Translations under genes and position numbers: made by a program
From: Anaeramoeba flamelloides
Taxonomy: Eukaryota > Metamonada > Anaeramoebidae
Reading direction: 5' to 3'
Length of the DNA: 64,000 nt
Assembly (NCBI GenBank): GCA_027625915.1
Contig: JANTQA010000072.1
Location: 3,410,001 to 3,474,000, forward strand
In this document: positions 11,086 to 22,809 of the stretch, one piece after another
Numbering within the stretch: the first letter of the stretch is position 1
Layout: every line of letters begins with the position of its first letter
Notes under the pieces: generated by a model
The model's input: only the letters and a program-made list of their open reading frames with translations
The model's database searches: none
Told to the model about the DNA's origin: nothing

Positions 11086-11320
11086 ACTGTTAATTGCAAA
11101 ACAAAAAGATCAAAATTTTCATTCCAGCTTTCCAAAAAAAATACACCTTCCGAGAATTAATAAAAAAGATCAAAAACTACAATTCTAAAAATTCAAATGA
11201 ATAATTTAAGCTTAAATTTCGGAATCAAAAATTTGAAATTTTAGACGATTTGTAAAATCTTTTTTTTTCTTTTGGAAAGTTGAATGAAAATTTTGTTCCA
11301 TTTATTTTGAAACAAATAGT
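11086..11320. mobile_element. MITE-like inverted-repeat element, family 2, copy 1
   Basis: Both ends fold back on each other. The left arm contains CAAAATTTTCATTCCAGCTT followed by TCCAAAA; the right arm carries the reverse complement as TTTTGGAAAG then TTGAATGAAAATTTTG. The outer tips are ACT(G/A)TT and its complement AATAGT. Two further diverged copies lie at 31019-31241 and 41895-42127. Short size, no ORF and paired arms fit a non-autonomous DNA element; the superfamily is not determined. Confidence 0.55.
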
Positions 11321-11349
11321 ATCTATATTTTTTAATGACAAATTATCAA

Positions 11350-13720
11350 GATAAAAGTTAAAGGTTGTTAAAGTTGTTTTTATTTGTGTTTTTGAATAAT
11401 TGTTGAGTTTTGTTTCTGTAAATAACAGGCTTTTTTTTTTATTAAGGGACTAGTAACTTTTATTTATTATTTTTTCCCAAAGCTAATAGAGTAATTATTT
11501 ACACAAGGGTACAATTAAACCTGATAAAACAACTTCAATATTCAACTTTTGAGAAATGAATAATCATTTTAAAAGATTTCATTTTTCTCAATGGAATTTT
11601 CAGTCAAAAGATGAAATCTTTTTTGTTGGGTTTTTTGATTCAAATTAGAAAAAGAAAAATTTCCCAAATTATTTTTTTTTTATAAAGAAATCTCACTTTT
11701 AGTAATTTCATAGAGTCTATATGAATAAATAACCTTGAAACTTTAATCTTATTTTTAAAAATACATAAAAAAAATAAATCAAATATTGTATCCTTGAAGA
11801 TCTATAAAAATTTGATCATTATTTTATTCACAAATATTTATTAAATATCTTGAAATTTAAAAGACTAGTTAATATCCTTTTTCAAATATCAAGAGGATAA
11901 AAAAGGAATTTTTTGTATTAAAATCAGTTATTTGATAATATCTATTATTTTTTTTTATTAGAAATATGTATTTGAATTGTTTTATTTGTTGGAAAATCAT
12001 TAAAAAATTGTGAAATAATTGTTAAGTCTATTTGATAGTTTTAATCTTTGGGTTGTTAATGATTTACTTAAATAATTAAGATTGGTTTATTAATTATCAA
12101 TTATAAATAATCAAATTACAAAAGTATTTTTCCGATTATAATTTGAATTTTCAATGTTGTAAAAAGTATTCTGGGAGAATTTTTAATATGATTGTTTGGT
12201 TCTTTTTCTCATATTTTTTTATTCAATAAAAAGAAAAAATGAGTCACACTGTTCTTTTAATCAAAAAATTATATTGTTTTATGTCTAAAATAATTATTGT
12301 AATTTTTTTTGAGCTTATGTTTCCTTTTTAAACTGGGTTATTTTAGAACATAGTATTTTCATTTTTCAAGGATAATTTTCTACACTTCCTTTACAGGCAA
12401 TAAGATTCCAATCTTCTTTCAAAGAAAATAATTTGTTTTTAAATAATTGAGAAATATGTTGGATTTTGATTTTCAAAATCAGAAGAATCGGTCAATCATT
12501 TCAAAAACAATAATTCATTTCTGAAAATTGTATTATAAGTGGGTTTTTTTTGCAGTAATCAGATTTTTACTTTGTTTTTCAATATCAAGATGTGTATTTT
12601 TTTTTGAATTTGCTACGGGTATATGTATTATAAACGGGATTTAATTTTCACTTCTTTTTCTAGATTTCTTTATAAATAGAGTGCTAAAAATTGTAGGTAG
12701 TAATTTGGGAATTTGTTTGGAAAAGTAAATTGAAAATTGAAGTGAAAATCTTTCTCCTTTAAAATTCAAATGCCAGTATTCAGTTTACTTGAAGATTTTT
12801 TTTTAGTTTACTAGTCCCTTAACTGCTGGTTTAGGTTTTAATCTGTTATCCCTAAAAAATAAATTAAGTAAAATTGTACTTTTCATATCAAAAAGTATTT
12901 ACATGAGATCATTTCCAAAATCATTTTTCTAGAACCTTACAAGTTCAGCTACCCGATTTAAATTCTAACTTAACCAATTTTACACTAACTTGTCATCAAA
13001 ATCCACAACTACCACATCCTTCAGTTTGATCTAAAAAAAAGGGGGAAAAAAGAGACGGATCTTTTCTGCAAAACTGCTCTATTGATGTCTACATGGGCAA
13101 AAATGATTTCTTAAATTTTTGAGTTTTTTTTGAAAAAAAAAATGAAAAAAAATATTCACTTCATTTTTTTTATTACTTTAGCCAATAACCTAAAATCATC
13201 TCTTTTAATGGGTAAACTTTATTTATTTATTTCTTTTGTTCTTTTTTGTGATATATATTCAGGGGGATAAGAATCCAAATTAAGCTATATTCCAGAATTG
13301 TAAAAAAAAAGTAAATCAGCGAAGATTTTATATGATTAAAATTCTTCAAGAGTATCAACCAAAAAACTTTCTAATAAATTTTATTTGATAAAGTTTAATA
13401 ATAAGAGCAAATTAGATCTCTCAAAATATCAATACTTGTTGGTTACAAAATAATCTTCGGGTTTTTTATTCAATTAGAATACACAATATTTAATAGAACT
13501 TTGAAAAATAATTATTTGTTTATAATTTCAGAGTGGCAGTATTATTGGAACAACTAGGATTCTTTTTTTAGATAATAAAAAACACTCAAAGAAACTTTTC
13601 ATTTCAACTACACTTTAAAAAAACCCAAATATAATATAAAAATTACTCAAAAAACCCTTAAAAACACAATATAAAAATTTTCAAAAACAAAACTAAAAAT
13701 CTGAAAAAAAGGTAGATTAT
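11350..13720. mobile_element. Repeat family R, copy A (interrupted)
   Basis: Sequence outside the 11446-12818 insertion aligns by eye along about 1 kb with 47253-48327. Shared anchors include TATTTGTGTTTTTGAA on the left, GTAAAATTGTACTTTTCATA in the middle, CAAATTAGATCTCTCAAAAT, and CTAGGATTCTTTTT on the right. This copy is more eroded at its ends than copy B, where long terminal inverted repeats are clear. No intact protein is encoded. Boundaries are approximate. Confidence 0.55.
11446..12818. mobile_element. TTAA-flanked 1.37-kb insertion with GGGACTAGTAA terminal repeats
   Basis: The left end reads TTAA then GGGACTAGTAAC (TTAA at 11442-11445). The right end reads GTTTACTAGTCCC then TTAA (12819-12822). 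The terminal inverted repeat is about 11-12 bp. Removing the segment and one TTAA restores continuity with repeat R copy B at 47310-47440, which lacks it, so this is an insertion. TTAA target duplication is the habit of piggyBac-type DNA transposons, but the tips start GGG rather than the usual CCC/CCY and no transposase is seen, so the family is uncertain. It appears non-autonomous. Confidence 0.6.
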
Positions 13721-14000
13721 CTGTACTCAAATGCAATTAAAAATGAATTTAATTATAAGTAAAAAAAAAAAAAAAACATGAACTGTTCTTCTTTACTATA
13801 TTGTTTTTCAAAAGTTTTTTCTATTTTAAAATATTGAATACTTGATATTGAAAAAACAATCTTTTATTTATTTTTTTTTGTAAAAAGAATGCAATTGATT
13901 TTTGAGATTGAGAAAACTGGTAACTGCAAAAGTTGAAGAATGGACTGTTTTTTTTTTTTAATTCATCACCAATCAAATTATTTTATTTTTATTGTGGATA

Positions 14001-14162
14001 GATGTATATGATTAATTTTGTTCAGTAAATTTGTATACAAAGATAAGAAATACTTTTGATGGGAAATAAAAACAATTAAAACGCCGGAAGTGAAAATATA
14101 CCGTTTTTAATTAAGATTTTTTTATTTGGTGAAAAATATATTTGTTAATTTTTGATGTTTTT
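14001..14162. repeat. 162-bp repeat Y, copy A
   Basis: Begins GATGTATATGATTAATTTTG and ends TTAATTTTTGATGTTTT. No difference from 44801-44962 was found by eye, while the sequence on both sides is unrelated. It has an internal AAAACGCCGGAAGTG stretch, unusually GC-rich for this window. There are no terminal inverted repeats, no pol III A/B box and no ORF. Confidence 0.8.
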
Positions 14163-14230
14163 ATCATGTTAATGATAAAGAAAATTATGATTCTTTACAG
14201 AAATTTCAAAACATAAATTTAGAAATTTGG

Positions 14231-14430
14231 GGGTGTCGTCAAGTGTTGTGGAGTACCTAAGTTTTTTTTTTTTTAATTTGAGAAATAGAAAGAAAACTTC
14301 TGAAATTGTCTTTTAATTTCTTAAATTAAAAAAAAGCTACCAGTGGTTTTCCAAAATGTAAAAAAAAATGAGGAAAATCTAAGTTTTTACTTAATTCTTT
14401 TAAATTCTTGAAAACCTAACAACATTTCCA
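14231..14430. repeat. Hairpin-type TAGGT/ACCTA repeat, copy H1
   Basis: Contains GTTGTGGAGTACCTAAG followed by a T-run and TTTAATTTGAG, then later a complementary CTTAAATTAAAAAAAAG, and ends with GAAAACCTAACAAC. This is the family described for H2-H5, here mostly in reverse orientation. No coding potential. Confidence 0.45.
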
Positions 14431-14707
14431 ATTCAGGATATTTTCAAGTTTTTTGAATTCGATATGTATCAAGTTCAATTTCAAATTCTTTTAAATTTTT
14501 AGATTTCGAACTAATATTTTCTGCTTCTTTTTCTCTAAAAGAAAGAAGGTTTATCAGTTCATCAACAACTAGAATTTTTAATTTTTGAATAAATTTATAT
14601 TTTCTTTTGTAAATTTTGATTCTGGCTGAATTTTTTTTTTTTGCTTCAGTTTTCTAGATAAGTTGTAAAAATATGTGGGTTGATTAATAACAATTCTGTA
14701 ATTGTTT

Positions 14708-14712
14708 TATTA

Positions 14713-14760
<48 letters not shown>
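14708..14760. repeat. (TA)n microsatellite
   Basis: About 50 bp of alternating TA with one TG interruption, immediately before repeat Z copy A. Confidence 0.95.
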
Positions 14761-14763
<3 letters not shown>

Positions 14764-15480
14764 CTTTTACAAACAAAAGGGTACACCTCCCAAATCATCA
14801 ATACTATTGAATCGATGTTAATAAGATAATGGCTTATAGATGATTTTTATTTTAATTATTCATTTTTTGATTTTTTGTTTTTTTATTTTTTTATTTATGG
14901 ATATTGAACAGTTGGAAAATGAAAAAAAAAAAAAACAAGATAAGAAGAAATCAATTTAGAAATAATCTGCCAGTATATAAATGAAAAAACAATAAGTTTG
15001 ATTTCGAATGGGCCAGGTATAGGAATTTTGAAAGACCTTTATTGGATTGATGTCTGAAACAAAGAAAAAAGAAAATAAAGAAGAAAAAAAAAAAATCCAA
15101 CAAAATACCAGATGAATTACCGCTTTATATTGAAAATGATACTTTTAAAAATAAAAGTTTACTGTGTAAAGAGTTATCAATAAAATATAACGAAGTTTTC
15201 CCCAATTCACATGTGTTCAAGGGTTTTTATTGATTTTATAATTTTTATTCCGACAATTTCCAAAATGGGATTTCTCATTTCAAATAAAAGGGTATACCAA
15301 TTTTTAAAATAGTTGCTTTTAATTTTTACTTTTTGTTTTAATCGGTTTTAAATATCTAGTTGGGTGTTTTTTTATGTTTTAAAGAGTTTCTTAGATTTTG
15401 GAATAATACTGCAATTAATTTGATTTAATTATGAATAATTCTTGAAATTTTCTGTGCCTTTTAATTTGAAAAAAAAAATC
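14759..15480. repeat. Repeat Z, copy A (decayed, coding-like patches)
   Basis: Aligns with 45795-46500 at perhaps 75-80 percent by eye. It starts AACTCTTTTACAAACAAAAG (AACTCTTTTTCAAACAAAAG in copy B). Shared anchors include GGATATTGAA, GATTTCGAATG, GTTTTTATTGATTTTAT, GGGATTTCTCATTTCAAATA and TTGATTTAATTA. Short coding-like stretches occur in both copies but are broken in each, so this is a relic of a once-coding element or gene. Family not identified. Confidence 0.5.
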
Positions 15481-16249
15481 ATATATTATTAATATATCAA
15501 TGTTTTTGAAGTTAGAAACTGTGAAGTCAACTATTTTCTATCCATATAATAGCTGACTATATTAAACTGCCTTATAGAATTGAATTTTTAATCCATTAAA
15601 AAAAATCCTTTTTTTAAAAATATAAAGAACTTTTTTAAAATTATTATCGACTTTTTCAAAGTTGGGTTTTCGATGGTTTTTTTTGTATAACCAAATCTGA
15701 AAATATATTTTTTTTTATATTAAGGTTTTTTAGTTTGATCTTAATTTGGATTCAGACTAAAATCTTTTATTATTTTATATATTTTAAATGATAGTTTATT
15801 TCAATCATTGATCCTTTCATTATTAATATCAAATTATGAGTAAACATCAGTATGTGTATTACTGATGAATTGATTTTTTCTAAAAGAAAATGAGAAATTA
15901 AAACAAATAATAGTGGGGATAGCGGATTTACTTGGTAAACACCTATTCCTTCCTTTGAATAATTGACAAATATACATATTTTTATTATTTCATTTTTGAT
16001 AAATTTTTCAAAAGAGTGATATTCGAAAGAATGATGAAAAAATATTTTCTTTTCATTAACTTTGAATATAAATATTTGTTTTATTTGAGTCTTAAATATT
16101 TTAAATGGAAACCCATAGGTATATTATTTTTGAGACTATGGAGTTCAAAATATTCTTAAAAACATCAGAACCTAAAAAATCAAAAAAAAAATTTTTCAAT
16201 ATTTTGGCTTTAGATCAACAGAAAATCAATTAAATACATTTTTCGTGTG

Positions 16250-16709
16250 TCAATTTTTGTTTTCAACTCTCAAGACAGCACAAATACGGTTAGTCCTTAA
16301 AAAAGCTACTGCTTGATCTTTTTGAAAATGTCGTTCACTATTGAATTTGCTTACTTTTTGCAGTTTATTGTAAAGAATGATTTTGTGGACTGATAATTCC
16401 TTGAAGAGACCTTTTTGGAAATGTCTGGGCAAGTAAATGTTTCCAAAACCGACACAACTTCGGTTAGAAAAGTGTTTGTCCATTGGAAAACACACATTCT
16501 TTTTCAATTTTAATACGGTTATTTGGCAAAAAGTGATGAATAAAAGTTTTTAAAATTGGTTGATCAAAGTGTTGGGTTTGTTCTTTGAAGCAATATGAGT
16601 AACACTTTTGAGAACTTTTTTGATTCACTTTTTGGAAACGCCAAACTGAAATCAGGAATTTTGCTAGCGGTACACCAACCCTCTTCTTAGTTTTTATTTT
16701 AGTCATCAA
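16250..16709 (-). pseudogene. Possible decayed coding region, family not recognised
   Basis: Two overlapping minus-strand frames (16709-16464 and 16507-16250) contain dense, non-repetitive residues such as KKRVGVPLAKFLISVWRF and NIYLPRHFQKGLFKEL, in contrast to the homopolymer-rich flanks. The frames overlap and change around 16490, as expected for a damaged gene. No domain is recognised and no splice sites make sense of it. It could be a transposase relic given the neighbouring repeats, but nothing proves that. Confidence 0.3.
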
Positions 16710-17243
16710 ATAAAACTAAAAAAGAAAAAAGAAAAAAACAAAATTTCTTTGGGAATCTTTTTAAATTTTGTAAAAAGAAAATTTGCAGAATGGATTCTGT
16801 TCAACAAATTGTAATCTTTGTTTCTTCTTTATTAAGTGTTCCTTCGTATTTTTGAGTTAAAAAAAAACGTTTGTTTGGGATATTTGGATTTAAACAAAAT
16901 AACTAAAAAAAAATGAAAAAAAATTATTTGTCAAAATCTGCTCCAAAATTTTTTAAAAGAGGTTTGGAAATATAACATGAGTTAATTCAATTTGTAGAAA
17001 AATTAAAAAGAATACAAATCCTATTTTCCTCTTTTTGTTTTCATTTTTAACAACTATTTTTTATTCTTCTTTTGATTTGTTTTTTTTTTAATTAAAAAGA
17101 TCTTTTTGTTGCTCAATTATTTTGAATACAAACCTAACTTTACTTTGCAATCTAAAATTTTTTGTTAAAAGGTCAAATTTTATCAAAAAAACTTCATATT
17201 TTTTGTAGAAAACTCCTAACCACAAATTTTGAAAAAAAAAAAA

Positions 17244-20200
17244 ATGAACAAAACTCAAACAAACTTAAATGAAAACCCTAACCGATTTCAAAATCACCAA
17301 ACAGGAACAACTTCAAGTCAAGTTCCTAATTTTTTAACAAAACAAATTCAGCTTGGTAAAAATGAAAAAGATAGCACCACTCAAAAACAAATCGAAAAAA
17401 AAAATGAAACGATTATTAAAATACAACCAGAAAAAGAAACAAAACATAAAAACAACACAACACAAGGAATAAAGATCGAAGACAAAACAGAAAAAGAGAT
17501 GAAAATTGAAAACGAAATCGAGGTGGTGGTGCAAATGAGAGAAGAAGTGGAAAACAATCCCCAAAAGAAGGATCAGCCCAAAGAAAAAGAAAAAGAAAAA
17601 GAAAAAGAAAAAGAGAAAGAAGAAGAAGAATATGATCCAAGTGATAACGTTATTCGGTGTCCATGTGGAAATAATGTAGACAACTATAAGTTGATGATTC
17701 AATGTGAAAAATGCAGAGTTTGGCAACACGCTGTCTGTGTTGCAATCAAAAATCCACCAAAACACTATTTTTGCGAATTATGTGAACCGAGAATTATTGA
17801 CTGTATTTGTGGAAAAGTAACAACCTCTTTTCTTTTTACTTCTCTCTATTTCAAAAGAAAATCTTTCATATGTTTTGCTCTTAAATTTATTTTTAAATAA
17901 AAAAAAGTACTCGACTAATTATTCTAATAATGGGATTCCTCTCAAAAAAAAAGTTTCTAATTTACCTTTTAAAACATGAAAATTAATTTATCAAGCATTT
18001 TTCTCTTCGAAATTTTTTCAACATATTTTTTTTTCTTCATTTTTCTTTTTTTCTTTACCACTTAACCTTTAACCTTTTTTTCATCGTCTTTGACTAACCA
18101 AGTAATTTACCTTTTGTTTTATTTTGATTTCTTTCACCAAAAATTGTACATCAATTTTCCCAAAAAAAATTTTAGAACAATGATCATTCACAAAGGGTTG
18201 TCAAATGTAAAATTTGCCAAAAATGCTATCATTCAAAATGTGTCAACACAGGATTAAGGGGGCCAAAAAAAAAAAATTGGGTATGTGGTAAATGTAAAGA
18301 AAAGAACACAAATCCAAAATCAAGAAGAAGACAAAAAACAAGAACTAATAATCAAAGAAATGTGAATACAAATAAAAACGTTGATCAAAGTCAAAAAAAG
18401 CATCTTGATTTTGGCGATTTGGGAAGAGGATCTCGAAAAAGAAGTCATGATTTAAAAAAAGAAAATGAACAATTAATTTCTGAAAAAAAAAAGAGCCGAA
18501 GAAAAAACAATAATCAAAGGCAAAATCAAGAAGAAAAGATACGAAACGAACAGTCTGTATTAAAATTGGATTTTGCTAATAATGAAATTAAACAAGATAA
18601 TAATAATAATAATAATCAGAATAATAATAATATTCATAATAAGATCAATTATAATAAACAATCAACAAAAACAAATCCATTAGAATTCCAGAAAAAACAA
18701 AAAAAGGGAAAAAATGGTGAACAAAGCAAGATTGGCAACAATATTAATAAGAATAATGTCCAAAAAGGAAATTTTAATAATAAAACCAAAAACAATGATA
18801 ACAACAAAAGAAAGGAATACAATAATACAAATTCCGGAATGGTAATAAATGATGATGGTATAAACAAATCAACAAAAATATTAAAAAGGGAAAATTTAAT
18901 TTACAAATCCAATGCAAAAGTCTCTTCTAATTTCGGATCTTTAACTGAAAATTTAAAAAATGGAATTAATGATATTTATTCGAACACAAAAATTGAAAAA
19001 AAAATTGAAAGAACAAAAAATAAAAATGAAAAAAGAAGTACAATCAAGAAAAATGAGAATTCTAAACAAAAGAGCATAAGAATAAAAGAGGCAAATATCA
19101 TGCGAATGAAAAAGGAAGAACTTTTAAAAAAAATATGGAAAAGAACAGGTGCATTTGATCGGCTATTTTTCACCGGTCACCCAATGCCGTTTCCTATCAA
19201 GCCCTCCAAATATGAAGTGGATAGGTGTTTGCTAATGGAATTATTTGTGAATTGCAAGCAAAGGAAAAAAACGATCAAATTGGAGATTGAAAAAAAATGG
19301 TTTGAAACAAAAAACCAAAAAATTCAAAAAATATCACCAAAATATGAAAACTTTTTATTGAAAAAAATTTGGATAAAAGCATTTATTAAGTCACAAGAAG
19401 AAGAAAAAAGGAGAGGGGATGAAGAAAAAGAAAGGGAAAAATTAAAAAAATTAAGAAAATTGGAAGAAGAAAAACTAGCTGCTCAAAGAGAAAAAGAAAA
19501 TGCTCAAAAATTAAAAGAAGAAGAAAAAAAAAGAAATCTTAAAAAAAAAAAGTTTTCTTTAAGAGAATATAAAAAAAAAAGGGCCACAATTTCATCTCCA
19601 AAATTAAGCACATTATCAACAATAATAAAAGCAAATAAAATAAGTTCGATAAATACAAAAGTATCATCATCATCTTCACATCTATTAAAATCTTCGCAAT
19701 CGAAAATAAAATCGCCAAAGCATGCATCCTTAACACATTCAACATCATTACCATCAATACATCTATCAATTTCTTCATCACTCTCGTCATCACCGTCTTC
19801 ATCACCACAATCATCGTCGTCGTCCTTGTCTCTACCTAATTCAAATCCAAAAGGTAATTTAAACACAAACCTAAAATCCACTTTAAGAAAGGAAACGTCA
19901 ATAGATTTGATTAATAAAAAGAACTGTTTGGCAGAAAAGCAAGGTAATAATGATTTTCAATTGAATTCTCCAATCAACAGAAAGGAATTAAATTTTTCAA
20001 CAAAGTCACAAAGATCGCCTTCAAAAAATAATGCTTTAGTCTTCAAAACAGAAAAAAAAAGCAATAACAAAAATAAAAAAATAAAAATGGAGAAAGAAAG
20101 AAATGGAGAAAGAGGTGGCAGAGATCGAGATAGAGGCAGAGAAAGAGACCGAGAAAGAGGCAGGGGCCGAGAGAGAGAAAGCGGCAGGGGAAGGGGCATG

Positions 20201-21592
20201 GATACCAGGAAAGAAAGAAATAGAGAGAGAGAAAGAGAAAAAAGTAGAAAAATAAAAGAAACAGGAAGGCAAATTCTTCTGGAATTTGAAAATGAAAACG
20301 GAAAAGAACATTTTATTAAAACTAATACGAATCCATATTTTTCCAAATCGAATTTAATTGAAAATCAAAATACAATTAAAAAATCAAACGAAAAAGATCT
20401 ACAAAGATATAAATCTACATCCTTTTCGAGGAATAGTAAAAAGCAAACAAATAACGGCGATAGTAGTCTCCACGATAATCGCCATAATAATCTTCCAAGA
20501 TCTACCAGTCAACCGTTATTTCATAAATACGATAAAACAGCAAAAAAATCCCCATCTTCGTTCATTCCCTCATCGTCTTCAACTCTAAAAAAAAATTCCT
20601 TTTTTTCAAATGAAGAACGATCAAAGCTGTCTTCACAACACATAAGGGATATAAATCCCCAATCGCCACCAAGGGTCGAATTTGATAGATTAATGACACC
20701 ACAGCTAAATCCACAACAAATAAATGGTAAAAATGTTATTAAAAAATCATTTACACCTCAAATCACAAGACCATACTTTTCTCGTAACAATAGAATGGAT
20801 CCAGAATCGATTCATTTCTCCAAGTCGTCATTCGAAAACTCTCACAATTCGCCTGAGAAATTCTCAAGATCTTCTTCAAATTATAATTCAAATACAAATT
20901 CTAATTTTAATTTAAATTCAACATCACCTTTAAATTATAGGCAATATTCAAGTAAGTTCGATGGATCGAATGAAAAATATTTTTTAAAGGCCTTAAAAAG
21001 AAATTCTTCTTTACCATTTCCCAAAGAATCGCCTTCATTATCGCCAACATCAAAATCGATATTGGCATCTACATCAAATTCCCAATCATTTGCAGAATCA
21101 TCTTTATCTTCAACTTCAACTTCAGCTTCAACTTCAACTTCATCGTCCAGACAAATGTTCAAACGATTGCCATCGAATTCTCAAATGGATTTCGATAATA
21201 GGCGCGATTTAATAAGAAATTCCGATCGTTCTTGGCTATCTGAAAGAATGAGAAATGCACCACAATTACCAAGGTCTTCTAGTATGGGAAACTACCGTAT
21301 GAGAAATTCATCACTTCCTCCACAAAATTCCCCCCCACCCCCTTCCCATAATCATAACCCTAACCATAAATATAATCAAAAATATAATCACCATCATTAT
21401 CAAAAATACAATCATCATTATAATGATTACCCTTTGGACAATAACCGCAATTATGATCCTGAAAGAGAAGAGAACTTTAACCATAATCAAATGGAAAAAT
21501 ATCATAACCATAATCGACATCGTAATCGAAATAATGAAGATAGAAATTACCCTTTTTATTCAAAAAATAATCGCCAAAAAGAAAGAAAATAA
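17244..21592 (+). CDS. Tandem PHD-finger nuclear protein, two exons
   Basis: Exon 1 is 17244-17816 (ATG at 17244) and exon 2 is 18176-21592. The 359-bp intron (GTAACA...TTTTAG) is in phase 0 and its removal completes a second zinc finger, which supports the join. Product is ~1329 residues. PHD1: C139, C141, C154, C157, H162, C165, C177, C180. PHD2 spans the intron: C187, C189, C202, C205, H210, C213, C228, C231, with W226 before the last pair. PHD fingers usually read histone H3 tails. A compact region at ~500-600 (KIWKRTGAFDRLFFTGHPMP, then YEVDRCLLMELFVNC) looks folded but is not recognised. The rest is Asn/Lys-, Ser- and Arg/Glu-rich low complexity, plus His/Asn-rich sequence at the end. 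Likely a chromatin regulator; its complex is unknown. Confidence 0.85.
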
Positions 21593-22612
21593 AATTTTTA
21601 TTTTTTTAAAAACAAAAACATAAATTCTTATTTTTTTTTATTTTGTATTTTTTTATATATCTTGGATATTGTTTTTTAAAATTTTTTTTTTGACAAATTA
21701 CAATAATTTAAGAATAATTTGTTTTTTTTTTTGAAAAATTTCTTTTTATATAATTTTTTAAAAGCTTTAAATTATTCGAAACAATTTGTCATCAAACCTT
21801 AATTAAAAGATTAATAAATAATTCTTTTTTATACTTTTTACTTTTTTGTATTCTTTTTTGAAAGATATTTTATTATTATTTAATTAAGCAGGATTGTATT
21901 AAATTATTGTACAGAAATATTTTTATAAATTGGGTATTGCAAAAAAAAAAAAAAAACAATATTTCTGTTTAATTCCCTTATTCTGAATATGATAAATCAT
22001 TTTTCAAAGCATTAACTTTGACAGAAAATATTTAGAAAATCAACTAATTTTGAAACTTTCTTTGTTTGTAAATTAATAAAATTCTTTCTTCTTCTTTATC
22101 CAAAGCCACAAACAAATTAAAAAAAAAAGGGAAATTCTTCTCAATAGCTTGAAATGTTTTTTTTAAATTAATACCCAGATATATATATATATATATATTG
22201 TTTTTTTCTTGTAATTTTCAATCCAAAAAGTTAAATTAACATTCAAATGATTGCTAGTAACGTATAATTAATATCAAAATTTCTTGAATAAGATTAGAAT
22301 CAAGAATAATAATTGATCTTTCGTAGCCGTTTAATTTGTTCTTGGTTGATTAAGAAAAAAAAATGACTCAGAATAAATCGATTTATTGTTTTTGCAATAT
22401 TTATGAATTAATTTGTTATTTTTTTTTAATAGTTTTTTTTAATACAAAGTTAAAAGCTGATTAAAAATTATTTTTTATATACTTTTAATTTTGGGATTGT
22501 TTTTGGATTTTGAAAAAAAAAAAATATTTATTGCATAATTTAATTGTGATTATTGTGCTTAGGGGAATATTAATGAAAAAAATCTTACTGAAAATTTAAT
22601 AGAAAAAAACTA

Positions 22613-22809
22613 CAGTCAGTTTCAAATTTAAGGAACAAACTATCAACGAAATTTAAGGCACAATAAAAATCTCAAATTAAAGCACAAAATTTGGAATTTT
22701 TTTTTTTATAAATAATTTTACTAGAATCTGAATTTTGTGCCATAATTTGAGATTTTTATTGTGCCTTAAATTTCGTTGATAGTTTGAGCCTTAAATTTGA
22801 AACTGACTG
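22613..22809. mobile_element. Tc1/mariner-like MITE, copy 1
   Basis: 197-bp near-perfect palindrome with tips CAGTCAGTTTCA and TGAAACTGACTG, flanked by TA on both sides (22611-22612 and 22810-22811). The arms run about 80 bp, carry GCACAA and ATCTCAAATTA motifs, and meet at a T-rich centre. CAGT tips and TA target duplication are typical of Tc1/mariner DNA transposons; there is no transposase, so it is non-autonomous. A second copy lies at 63131-63328. Confidence 0.85.

Larger units (their letters stand above)
10689..17243. other. 6.5-kb gene-poor region holding repeat cluster A
   Basis: No intact gene is seen. It contains, in order, a 235-bp inverted-repeat element (11086-11320), a long-TIR repeat R (about 11350-13720) interrupted by a TTAA-flanked insertion (11446-12818), and a 162-bp repeat Y (14001-14162). 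These are followed by a hairpin-type repeat (14231-14430), a TA microsatellite (14708-14760), repeat Z (14759-15480) and a coding-like minus-strand patch (16250-16709). The rest is A/T-rich sequence without visible structure. Confidence 0.6.

Noticed and set aside
14001-14162. SINE or tRNA-derived element for repeat Y
   Set aside because: No pol III A or B box, no tRNA-like part, no A-rich tail and no visible target duplication.
17334-17765. Minus-strand phenylalanine-rich frames over PHD exon 1
   Set aside because: Shadow of the Lys/Glu repeat; the plus strand carries the zinc-finger cysteines.
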